Assembly: GCF_000004075.3 (NCBI RefSeq)
Contig: NC_026661.2
Location: 4,712,001 to 4,776,000, forward strand
Direction: 5' to 3'
Length of the DNA: 64,000 nt
Origin: Cucumis sativus
Lineage: Eukaryota > Streptophyta > Magnoliopsida > Cucurbitales > Cucurbitaceae
Part shown: positions 55,301 through 64,000 of the stretch, piece after piece
How positions within the stretch are numbered: position 1 is the first letter of the stretch
Layout: each line of letters starts with the position of its first letter
Notes under the pieces: generated by a model
The model's database searches: none
What the model saw: the letters and a program-made list of their open reading frames with translations, nothing else
Told to the model about the DNA's origin: nothing
Translations under genes and position numbers: made by a program

Positions 55301-58300
55301 TTTTTTTCCGAAAATTTATTCCAAACAAACTAGAAATTTGTATCATTAATGTGTTCAATTTTAAATTGCTTGAATTTAATCAGGTTCTAGGAATAATGGG
55401 TGCTCTGGATCCTCATGTGCATAAACGCAACCAACTAAGCTTGCCAGGGTCACATGGAGAAGTAACGCGTGCAGCAAGTGATTCTGGTCAACATATTCAA
55501 TCTGTAGATGAACTTCCTATGGAGCTGTGGCCCTCGTTTGCGACATCTGAGGATTATTATTCCACGGTACTCTGCTCAATGAAGTATAATACATAGATAC
55601 CTAACTCTGAAAGATTTTTAAGGTTTCAATTAAATTTTAGATTCAATCAAGTGGCACAGATTTAGTTCCCATTTGGGGCTATCAGCTGAAATATAAATTC
55701 CACTAAGTTTCTAAATTATGAGATATTTGAATTGAAAATAAGATGTAAGTAGAGGAATGACAAGGTTAGGTGTTTCAGATACGTGTGCTTGTTTATTCAC
55801 TTGTTTTTAAATTTCCAGGTGGCAATTAGCTCACTCTTAAGAATACTTCGAGATCCTTCCCTTGCGAGTTATCATCTTAAGGTGGTTGGATCGCTTATGT
55901 TCATATTCAAGGTATAGGGTTGAAGCAATTATTTTCTCTTTAGTTGTTCTCACTCGAGTCAGCTCCATTATCACTAATTTTCTCTTTATTACAGTCTATG
56001 GGGCTCGGTTCTGTTCCATACTTACCCAAGGTCAGTTTATGTGATGATGAATTTAATTAATTTGGAATTTTCTTTAGTTATCTAAATTCTTTCCTACTCT
56101 CAACTTCAGGTTTTGCCCGATCTGTTCCACACTGTTAGCACATGTGATGATACTTTAAAGGACTTCATAACGTGGAAACTTGGAACTTTAGTTTCTATTG
56201 TCCGCCAGGTTTATAACAAACTGCTGTGTATTGACATTTTATCCGTGCTACAAATGATGTTATCCAAGAACCTCCTAAAGCTCATGCTTGTGTTTGTGCA
56301 GCACATTCGCAAATATTTACCGGAATTGCTCTCTCTCATATCAGAGTTGTGGTCATCCTTCAATTTTCCCTCTACTAGTCGTCCTCCGCTTGGCTATCCA
56401 GTGAGCATTTCTTTGTTTCTTTTTTTTTTTTGAGAAAGGAGACAAAGCTTTTGATTGAACTAATAAAACGAGACTAATGCTCATGGTACAACAACAATTA
56501 TAAGACAAGAAGAAAATTTTGATCAATGAGCATAAGAACTAATTAGAAAACAATGGCGTTTAATCTAGAACATAAATCTTGAATGGAGAATCTTGCAAAA
56601 GATTTGGAAGGAGAACGCCAATTATTTCCTAACTTCCTTCCTCAGTATCTCTATTTATAACCAAATACCCAAACAAATTCTCTTGCTAATTACAAATATA
56701 CCCTTAATGACATTCCTATCACCTTTCAGTTTCATTCTTTACCATTAAATGGATTCCGGCTGATTTTGTTCTTTAACTTGTTTGGGTTAGGTTCTTCACT
56801 TAGTGGAACAACTTTGCTTAGCCCTGAATGATGAGTTCAGAATGATTCTCCACATTATTCTTCCTTGTTGCATTCAAGTACTAAGTGATGCTGAACGTTG
56901 TAATGATTATACCTATGTTCTTGATATTCTTCACACTCTTGAAGTTTTTGGCGGTTAGTACTCATCATATTTGGAGCTACCGTTATTATTATGTAGTATA
57001 CAATGTGGAATTTCTTTGTGGGCAATACTGTTCTCGTCTCGATACTATTTCTTTTCTTATTTAATGTAATCTGTCGTGCTTGTTCATGTAATTCATGTTG
57101 TAGGCACTTTGGACGAACATATGCATCTTCTTCTTCCTGCTCTTATTCGTTTATTCAAGGTGGATGCTCCAGCGGACATACGGCGTGCTGCAATCAGAAC
57201 TTTGACAAGATTAATCCCTCGTGTTCAGGTTCATCATCAATCACCCTTTTGTATGTTCAAGTTTTTTTCTCTTTCATACACTAGAAGCAGTTTTGCTTCT
57301 ATTATTTTTTAGATATTTTTTCTTATGTTAGAAACAAAATATTATTGATCTGCTAATAAGATGAACAAGAACGAGTGAATTGAATCCGTCCCCAAAGTAA
57401 AGAGATCAGTTGTACAGTATAGAAATCACAGTATTTATTTATTATTATTAAAGTTGGACAGTTTAGAAAGATTTGGATCTGGAGAGAGGAGATTTTTTTT
57501 TACTACGGGCAGATATTTATTATGCATCTTCTCTTTAGTTTCGGCATTGACTGATATTTAAAATCACTACCTCGTGTTCTAGAACAAAGCTTTATGCAAG
57601 TATCCATTCTTTTAGATGGGGAGTTTTTGTGGTAATATCAGTATCTGATGATTTTGATCAAACCTTTGCTTACAAATAAAGTGATGCATAATAAAAATAA
57701 TTTAAATAACCTTCATGATCAAATGTATATACTATATCAATTAGAAAAAATAAGCATTAAAATAGCATCTTCAACCTTTTTTCGCCAAAAGCAAGTCAAA
57801 ATCTTAAAATAATTTTTTATATTTCTTGGCTCAGCTAACGTTTCTGTAATCATTTTGTCAGGTAACTGGTCATATATCTTCTCTTGTGCATCACCTAAAG
57901 CTCGTCTTGGATGGGTCAGTCTCTCTCTCTTCTTTCTTTGTGTATACAAATATACAAATATATACACAAAGGAACAAATATTCAAGATTTCAGGTTAAAG
58001 AAAAACAATGTTTGAATGCCACATGTTTATTTAGTACTGAAACAATGGAAATAGGTGGATAATGGAGAAGGAGAACCTTCTACTCAAACAAAGTTAATAA
58101 TTAAAGCAAAGCTAAAAAAACAGTGTCCTAAAACAAGAAGTTTAGGCACACTCCAAGAAATTAATTTGACAGAAGCTAGGGATTGTGGTTAACAGAACTT
58201 GGGTTACTGATGTATACCAAATATGAGAATTATACAATGAGTGTAATAGAGAAGCCTAGAAATTGAGGGATCAGTAGGTGCACCCGGACATCTCAACTAG

Positions 58301-61300
58301 GTTGACACCCCCTTAGCACCCTCATTTGTTTCCAACAACCATATCCAAAATACAAGAACAATACTAAGGTCTTGAAAAGACCAAGATAACAACCAAAAGA
58401 ACAATATAAGCTTTCTATGGTAGACAGAAGCAAAGCGAAAAAGTAAAAACTCAACAGGAGAAATACAAGTTAAAGCCCGTCAAAACTACAAAAGCACAAA
58501 TTCTGAACTAGCAATGGGGGAAGCTGCATTTAATCTCTTCAGATGAAGGCAGTCCAGTTGAGGCGGATGTCCTGTATGAAGTAATCTTTGAATTCTGGAT
58601 TTGAAGAAGATCAAGCTGCAGCATTTCTTTTAGAATTGTCTACGATGTCAACCCACTCCCTTTTTTTTATCACGAAAGATGCGTTGGTTACATTCAAACC
58701 AAATCTCTGCTAGAAGCGCTTTTATCAAATTAATCCAAACTAGAAAAGTTTTTTTTGATAAATAGGGCCCCCTTAATAATTGGAACACATTGGTGCTTAA
58801 CGAACCATCAAAGACCCAAGCTGTTTCGAGCATAGAAAATATGCTAAACTGATCGCAACAAACTCATATTGGGAAGCTTCCTTTGCATAGTCTTGGAACA
58901 GTTTAGAGAACCCACTGCCATAATCCAAACCACTACATTTATTCACCTTGGACTGCTGGTTTTCCAAAGTGCTTTAAAGCAATCTTTTTCCAAAGATGAA
59001 GAGGGAGAGAGGTGCTTTGAAAGGGACTTAACTGAAAAATGGCCCGAGGATTCTAATGACCAAAGTCTCCTATCATCCATATCTGTTAGACCTTTAAGAG
59101 ATATGAGTGTTAATAGCCTTTGAAAATCTTGAATTTCTTCATCTTTTAGCAATCTTCGAAAGATTAATGACCAAGAATTAATGACATAATCCCAATGGGC
59201 AAGATTTGTGCTATTTGCTTACCTATTTTTCTCTTACATTTCATTAATCCTTTCATTTAAATTTTTACATGTACAGGAGGAATGATGAGCTCCAAAAAGA
59301 TGCTGTTGACGCACTTTGTTGCCTAGCCCAGGCCCTTGGGGAAGATTTCACTGTTTTTATTCCATCAATACACAAGCTTCTATTGAAACACCGATTGCGG
59401 GTTTTCCTACTCTTCTGACAACATCAATTTATTTATTATGTCTATTTAATTGTATTTGATGTATGATAAGTGAATGTTACTGTTATCAGCATAAAGAATT
59501 TGAGGAAATTGAGGGACGTCTGCGAAGACGAGAGCCACTGATTTTGGGAAGCACTACTGCTCAACGTTTGAGTCGGCGAGTTCCAGTGGAAGTCATCAGT
59601 GATCCTCTAAATGATGTTGACATTGACCCTTATGAAGATAAGTCAGATGTGCATAAACAGTTTAGGGGTCACCAGGTATTTGTGACATTACTTGCTTCTA
59701 TTGCGTTGATTTTGTATTGTAATGTATCCTGAGCTTGTGCAAACATTTTGAAATGTGTATTTGTCTATGTAGTTAGCTTCTATACAAACTCAAGAATTAA
59801 TGGTTGTAGTTCTATGACAGCAGAAATAAAGCATCTATTTTACATATGGCTTAGAATATTATGTAGAAGTGAGATAGAGATACTCAAAATGAAGTTGTGG
59901 AATGGAAATAATCGTTCTGACTGCTAATAATGGTTCAAAATTTGTTATTTGCTAGGCCTTTTTTCTTTTGATTGGAACGCTTTCTCATAGTTTGCTCTCC
60001 CTTTGTGGTCGTCATTTTTCCTTTAAGTTATTTGTTTCAAGTTTTAAGTCTTCTTTATCATGGATATAGTTGTTGCTTTGTTGGATACAGATTTTTTTTA
60101 TCCCTTCTTAAATGGTTTCTTTAAACTTGAGGAGAATATATTATATTCATTCTCACGTCACTTTCACAATAGATTTTCATATTTGTAGATTATTGAAGAA
60201 GTATAGCCATCAAGGTTAGAGTATGAAATAAAGCCTAGAGTAAGGATTTTATTTTATTTCTGCTTCATGGATATGATGAGGGGGTGCTAAGGGGGTGTCA
60301 ACTTAGTTGAGATGTCTGGGTGCATCCGCTGATCCTCCCCCCATTGCTCTGTGTATAACCCTTTTGTATTTGAACTTTTGTCTCTCTATTTTTCAATATT
60401 AATGATATTACGACTTGTTTCCTTTTTTTAAAAAAAGTATAAAATAAATCGGGTTCCATCTCAAAACCAATTGGCAATGAGAGGAGTAGCCCATCTATCT
60501 TATATGGAGTATGAGTCCCCTTAGTTTTTCCAATGTGGGACTCTCAACTTCTCCAACAAAATCTCAGTCTCTAGTTTTTCTTTTGCTTGTCTAGACTTTT
60601 TTGTTACTCTCTTTGTATAATTCTCTTGTACATTGAGTTCTTATTATTAATAAAGAAGTTTGTGTCTGTTTCAAAGAAATCTCAGTCTCTGGTTTCAGAT
60701 AGGGTGGTGGTTCCATGTGGAATCAACAAAAGAAGTCGGCTAGATGATTGAAACTAGTCCTACTTCATCATATTTATGGAAGAATGATCTTTTTTAGAGA
60801 TAAAATAAAGGAAAGTAGAAAATTTTATAGTCAAAATAGGAAATAAACATTTGTCAATACAATAACTAAACTCGCCATCCATTGCCATGTGGAGAAATAA
60901 AAAACCCTTATGCTGCCCCTTTTACACCTTGTCTTAAATATTGTGATAGTCCTATCTTTTATATGCAATGGCACAATGAACTTTATGTTCTTTTGTCCTC
61001 TTCATGAGGTTCCAAGATTTTCAGACTTGCATGCTTTGAGGTTGTAATTTTATCATCATTCTGCCTTATTGTAGATATTGTGAATCCAATCTCCTCTTTT
61101 CTCCTCGGGATGCCAAATTGTACATATCTTTTGAAATTTCAGTTTCTTGTGTAGGTTAACGATGGCAGATTGCGCACTGCTGGAGAGGCATCCCAGAGAA
61201 GTACTAAGGAAGATTGGGCTGAATGGATGAGGCATTTCAGCATTGAGCTTCTTAAGGAGTCACCTTCACCTGCATTACGGACCTGTGCAAGACTTGCACA

Positions 61301-64000
61301 GTTGCAGGTTCGTTTATGACATTTATATGCATTTATATCTTCAGAAGATGGATTCTGATTGTAAGTTGTTGGCAGCCTTTTGTTGGGCGTGAGTTATTTG
61401 CAGCTGGGTTTGTTAGTTGTTGGGCACAACTAAATGAGACAAGTCAGAAGCAGTTAGTCCGGAGCTTGGAGATGGCATTTTCCTCCCCAAATATCCCCCC
61501 TGAAATTTTGGCGACGCTTCTAAACCTGGTTTGTTTCTGAAGCATTATTTATTGCTCAATCCATGCAGCTAGATTGTGTTGATACAAATGCTTCATTTAT
61601 TTGATGATATTGGTTGATACCGTTTTACAGTGTGCTAACCTATGAAGCACTGATATGTGAGGGAAGGAATGGAATCTGCATCAGATACGTATCTGATACA
61701 GATTTGTCCAGATATGTATTAGATATGTGTCATATACGTGTTTTGACGAGTTTTTTAGGCAAAAAAATGAATACGCAGATTATATTTTTTAGGTTTAAAT
61801 TAAAGTCTTCAAAAACAAAGAAAGAAAGCAAATACTAAGAAATACTGAGCCTATCCACATGAAGGAAAACGAGACATGTGTATCGAAAAAAAATGGATCT
61901 ATTTTACTCTATGCAACTAAACAATTTTAGAGATTAACATGCAACAAACTACTCCAATTAAATGAAATTAGGGTTAATAGAAAACATACCTTCGTAGCTT
62001 CCCAATTCCTCAATATCTCCTCACAAACATGAGCCCGAGACCACCACTAGAGTTGACCTGCTATTCTCTGGACTTAGAACCAGGCTGTGGGACCCGTTAA
62101 ATGAAGGAAATTGGAAGGTGGGACTTAGGGTTAAGATTTTGGAAGAGAGAACTTTTGAATAATTTTGTAAGTCAAAATTACAAAAATAGCAAAAGTCTTT
62201 ACTAATTTGAAATGAAGCCTATTTATGAACTAATTACATGCAACCAATGTGTTAGTCGGAGAAGAATGTAGGTGGAGGTCCGCGACAATAGAAAATAATA
62301 TGGGATGCCGGCGACCACAAAGAAGGATGTGTGTTAGCTGGTGACCATGGAGAAGTATGTGGGTTAGCTGGTTATTAGAGGAAAAAAATAGTGTATTGAG
62401 AATTTGAGAAGATGAAGGGAGATGAAGGGTTCAAAAAATAGTGAAGAGATAAAAAGGAAAGATAAAAAAGAAATGTGAAAAGACCATCATATATGGGATT
62501 AAATATACATTTGATATTATTAAATGTCATTTAAACAAGAAGCTTCCTTTTATGCATTTGTCTCAAGGTGTCTTTTTCATCTTTTTAATTCACTAAATTT
62601 TCACTCATTATTATTATTTTTTTAAAATCTTAAATTAGTTAATTTCAAACTTTCAACTTTTACTTTAGGTGAATCTAATTAAATTTAAAGTATGTTGAAT
62701 TAAATATTAGAATAAAATGTATTAAAATAGTTTTTTTTTTCTACTACGTCACATTGATGTTTCTAAATTAGATTTTTATATCAAATTTACATATCCTAAA
62801 AAATAATAAATAATGTATCTTCAACGTTTCTGTATCTTAGTTTTTTAGAAATTGATGTATCATTATATCCTGTCGTACTAGTATTGCGTATCCATATCCG
62901 TGTTTGTGTTTCATAGGTGCTAACAATAAACTAGTTACCTACTGGGATGCAGTGTTTACTCAAATCTGTGACAAGCACCTTAAAAATAAGTAGGTGCTGA
63001 ATAGGTGCTGACAAACCAGTGTTTACTTCAATCTGGCGTGTGATTGGGTTAGATTTAAATGTTATTTTGGAAGAGCATCATTCATGAGGGAGGATTTAGG
63101 CTTGGATTTAAATGATATTCCATATCTGTCTTTTCTTCTTTGATTTGGAACGTTTATGTGCTTTATGGACAAATGATTATATGCATCTATAACATATTTA
63201 AATGGTTATATACATCTATAATATATATAATTGGTGCAATGAAGGAGAAATTTTTCTTTTTTATATTTTTCCTTTTAAATTCCTATTTTGTCATTTATTA
63301 CAACTATTTAGGTTGAAGTTGTTAGAAGACAAATTGTTGTGTCTTCTCATGTATAGGGTCAAACAATGTAAAATAATTTTTTTGAAACGGATACAAGCTT
63401 CTTTATAAATAATGTAAAATATTGAATTAGTATCTTCTTAAAACTTTGTTTTGTGAACTAAAATAAAACTGTAAATTTCCTGTGGGATGATATGTGTTAT
63501 GGGCTAATATATATATATATATATGAAGTGATAGAAAATGACTTTTGTATTCATCAACCTATGATTGAAGGCTTAAGGATCTTCTTAACTTTTAATTTTG
63601 ACTGTAATTTGCTGCATTGTACTGATGTTTTCAATGCAGCAAATTCACATATTTCCTGCTTAAACTCTTTAACTGTTATTTTTATTCTTTCTATTGGGGA
63701 ACATTTTGGAAATTTGGCAGGCAGAGTTTATGGAACATGATGAGAAGCCACTTCCTATTGACATCCGTCTTCTTGGTGCTCTTGCAGAGAAGGTAAACTC
63801 TATGTTTCTGTCTTTTTTTTTTTTCTGAAGCTGTAGCTCAGACGTGTCTGAAGAAGAACAAATAAATTAATTGTGAAAATTTGTTCAGTGTCGTGCATTT
63901 GCCAAAGCTCTGCATTACAAAGAAATGGAATTTGAGGGTGCAAGGTCCAAAAAGATGGATGCTAATCCTGTTTCTGTAGTAGAAGCTCTTATACATATAA
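40344..64000 (+). CDS. TOR: TOR (target of rapamycin) kinase, N-terminal part; runs off the window
   Basis: The 5' part of the plant TOR gene: 30 exons coding about 1,342 residues of a protein normally near 2,480. TOR is the Ser/Thr kinase of TORC1 (with RAPTOR and LST8) that couples nutrients and auxin to growth. This part is almost all HEAT repeats, the scaffold that RAPTOR binds; FAT, FRB and kinase domains lie beyond 64,000. It starts [18 protein letters not shown], a divergent low-complexity N-terminus, then follows plant TOR closely, for example [40 protein letters not shown] and [17 protein letters not shown]. It is continuous in frame and single-copy in style. The introns (up to 4.7 kb) carry many transposon copies. 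Exon limits are in the next entry. Confidence 0.96.
42240..42430 (+). repeat. LINE 3'-tail-like sequence in TOR intron 4
   Basis: 'gtatgcccttatattctttc' followed by 'tctcaatgaaggttgttatt' resembles the 3' end of plant LINEs seen elsewhere in the window. No coding part is legible. Confidence 0.4.
42738..42812. repeat. Long imperfect palindrome in TOR intron 4
   Basis: The left arm starts TTCTCAAATTAAAAACTAT and the right arm ends with its near-complement, so about 35 bases could pair with a few mismatches and almost no loop. The CACTTCTTCCTGA motif stands on both sides (near 42724 and 42827). Probably a small foldback element. Confidence 0.65.
42890..43587. other. Unassigned middle part of TOR intron 4
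   Basis: G-rich, less AT-rich DNA with short frames but no motif that I can name. It is likely old transposon sequence. Confidence 0.35.
44175..44317. mobile_element. Foldback MITE, family B, nested in hAT 1
   Basis: GAAACTATTTACAAAATATA on the left is mirrored by TATATTTTGTAAATAGTTTC on the right, with AGCAAAA-type extensions on both sides. The centre is short and non-coding. One end of the same family lies near 32330-32400. Confidence 0.65.
44375..44515 (+). repeat. LINE 3' tail nested in hAT 1
   Basis: Carries the GCTAAGG...GTTGAGATGTC...CTGATCC module, then 'catcaataaagaggcag' and an A-run at 44505-44517. Only the tail is present, as expected for a strongly 5'-truncated copy. Confidence 0.55.
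44676..45092 (-). other. Open frame of probable LINE ORF1-like origin
   Basis: A 138-residue minus-strand frame with [20 protein letters not shown] and a Pro/Ser-rich middle. The 'IPGG-KGW-FI' pattern recalls ORF1-like proteins of plant LINEs. That is from memory and unverified. Not a host gene in my view; it lies in TOR intron 4. Confidence 0.3.
45860..46202 (-). mobile_element. 5'-truncated LINE in TOR intron 4 (minus strand)
   Basis: The poly(A) appears as a T-run at 45857-45868. The minus strand reads [20 protein letters not shown], the zinc-finger-like segment after the reverse transcriptase of plant L1 ORF2. A perfect 10-bp duplication ATGATCCTTT flanks it (45850-45859 and 46203-46212). 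A roughly 58-base part (AATGAATAAAAAAGATGAGT onward) occurs twice inside, at about 45959 and 46140. Confidence 0.8.
47746..47747 (+). other. TOR: Non-canonical GC splice donor, TOR intron 8
   Basis: Exon 8 must end at ACGAG, followed by GCAGAC. Joining it to TATTCCC at 47850 gives EQITTSIPILL, matching plant TOR. No GT donor nearby keeps the frame. Confidence 0.75.
49316..49520 (+). mobile_element. LINE reverse-transcriptase fragment in TOR intron 10
   Basis: The frame reads [19 protein letters not shown] and then [13 protein letters not shown], the 'FLWxG...HLVxW...GGLGIxNL' region at the end of plant LINE reverse transcriptases. Short, with no ends found. Confidence 0.6.
49681..50260. mobile_element. 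Non-autonomous hAT-like transposon 2 (TOR intron 10)
   Basis: 580 bp with perfect 17-bp inverted ends (CTAAGAAGCATGGACAC) and a perfect 8-bp duplication GTCACAAG (49673-49680 and 50261-50268). The ends are rich in GTGTC/GACAC. It carries a nested AT-rich insertion at 50020-50201. It has no coding frame. The perfect ends suggest it is the youngest of the three. Confidence 0.92.
50020..50201. mobile_element. Short AT-rich insertion in hAT 2, possible fossil LTR
   Basis: Flanked by the 5-bp repeat ATTGT (50015-50019 and 50202-50206). It ends AAAATCAACA like many plant LTRs, and a near-TG start lies within three bases of the left edge. It holds about four copies of a 16-base unit (ATTCTTAGGAGATATT) at 50038-50098. 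Non-coding; identity uncertain. Confidence 0.5.
52560..52635 (+). repeat. LINE 3' tail in TOR intron 14
   Basis: 'acatagaggcttgtctccg' then TTTCAAAAAAAAG: the same tail as on the reverse strand at 53.1 and 63.4 kb. No coding part. Confidence 0.5.
53101..53756 (-). mobile_element. Retroposed element in TOR intron 15 (minus strand)
   Basis: A 12-bp duplication AACATATTTTTT (53089-53100 and 53757-53768) flanks 656 bp. Its minus-strand 3' end reads 'aagaggcttgttttcgtttc' plus poly(A), like LINE tails elsewhere in the window. A long minus-strand frame inside has no recognised domain. Confidence 0.7.
56420..56760 (-). repeat. Probable LINE-type insertion in TOR intron 21 (minus strand)
   Basis: A T-run at 56420-56431 is followed by 'gagaaaggagacaaagc', a variant of the LINE tail in reverse. 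Right end and duplication not found. Confidence 0.45.
58262..59160 (-). mobile_element. 5'-truncated LINE in TOR intron 24 (minus strand)
   Basis: The minus strand reads [20 protein letters not shown], the classic 'W-x-L-SGxFSVKS' segment of plant L1 ORF2, then [19 protein letters not shown] and QRIFRDK near its C-terminus. The 3' end carries the GGTGCTAAGGGGGTGTC module. Duplications not found. Confidence 0.8.
60270..60436 (+). repeat. LINE 3' tail in TOR intron 26
   Basis: Module GGGGTGCTAAGGGGGTGTC then GAGATGTCTGGGTGC and CTGATCC, followed by 'caatattaatgatattacg' and an A-run near 60430. Confidence 0.6.
60440..60570 (-). repeat. Dispersed repeat of unknown class in TOR intron 26
   Basis: Contains CCAATTGGCAATGAGAGGAG and AATGTGGGACTCTCAAC. 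I have seen such sequence as a widespread plant repeat, but cannot place it in a family from memory. Confidence 0.3.
61640..62916. mobile_element. Non-autonomous hAT-like transposon 3 (TOR intron 28)
   Basis: 1,277 bp. The left end CTATGAAGCAC and the right end GTGTTTCATAG are imperfect inverted repeats related to the ends of hAT 1 and 2. A perfect 8-bp duplication GTGCTAAC flanks it (61632-61639 and 62917-62924). No transposase frame is seen. It has the most diverged ends of the three. Confidence 0.85.
63376..63412 (-). repeat. LINE 3' tail, reverse orientation (TOR intron 28)
   Basis: 'tttttttgaaacggatacaa' followed by GCTTCTTTATAAATAATG, the reverse of the tail at 52.6 kb. Confidence 0.45.

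Larger units (their letters stand above)
40344..64000 (+). other. TOR: TOR exon map
   Basis: Exons placed by reading frame, splice sites and recalled plant TOR protein: 40344-40454, 40864-41202, 41270-41344, 41693-41865, 46596-46694, 47040-47199, 47310-47453, 47576-47745, 47850-48054, 48130-48324, 50504-50656, 50842-50963, 51089-51188 (or from 51086), 51324-51419, 52746-52876, 54865-54967, 55384-55566, 55819-55911, 55995-56030, 56110-56208, 56302-56400, 56791-56953, 57104-57228, 57862-57914, 59277-59400, 59490-59675, 61155-61307, 61376-61528, 63721-63792 and 63889 to beyond 64000. Exon 19 is only 36 bases. All introns are GT-AG except the one after exon 8 (GC-AG). The joined frame is open throughout. 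Confidence 0.9.

Noticed and set aside
46596-64000. Possibility that the TOR exons are a pseudogene
   Set aside because: All 30 exons join in one open frame with consistent splice sites and close match to plant TOR; only one donor is non-canonical.

Overview
The window is plant nuclear DNA, AT-rich, with intron-containing genes, a plant-type tRNA-Ala and plant LINE, hAT and MITE remains. The protein sequences indicate a eudicot. A cucurbit (Cucumis or a relative) is my best guess from general recall of the repeat types, and I could not test it.

Bases 1-39,200 hold a tandem array of pathogenesis-related protein 1 (PR-1, CAP superfamily) genes. I count 13 loci, all without introns: 11 look intact, one (26.6 kb) has a sound mature domain behind a broken leader, and one (21.0-21.4 kb) is a frameshifted, 3'-truncated relic. 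All are on the plus strand except the relic and its neighbour at 22.2-22.7 kb. The copies fall into subgroups by sequence: loci at 2.9 and 10.5 kb; 5.2 kb and the relic; 12.8 and 16.0 kb; 18.8 kb; and a 22.2-39.1 kb group marked by 'ENIAWG/ENLAW' and a Gly-Gly-Thr/Ala-Phe motif before the last cysteine. Each intact product has a signal peptide, the CAP His/Glu residues, six cysteines and a C-terminus resembling the CAPE peptide precursor (CNYxPxGNxxxxxPY). That C-terminus varies from copy to copy. A tRNA-Ala(UGC) lies inside the array at 4.5 kb.

At 33.7-36.0 kb a five-exon gene encodes a 308-residue isoflavone reductase-like / phenylcoumaran benzylic ether reductase-like NADPH enzyme, between the 12th and 13th PR-1 loci.

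From 40.3 kb to the right edge lies the 5' part of the gene for the TOR (target of rapamycin) kinase. I traced 30 exons coding for about 1,342 residues, i.e. the HEAT-repeat half. The kinase domain lies beyond the window. Its introns are heavily invaded. Three related non-autonomous hAT-like elements each have a perfect 8-bp target-site duplication (43.6-44.6, 49.7-50.3 and 61.6-62.9 kb). There are also 5'-truncated LINE copies, two with duplications I can read (45.9-46.2 and 53.1-53.8 kb), foldback MITEs and short fossil LTR-type insertions. Two splice sites are unusual: a GC-AG intron after exon 8 and a NAGNAG acceptor at exon 13.

I found no wholly unknown multi-gene system. The most interesting points are the telomere-like hexamer array coding for part of a PR-1 signal peptide, the CAPE-region diversification including a copy with a 13-residue tail past the usual stop, the hAT family in TOR introns, and a small secreted-peptide-like ORF at 25.7 kb.
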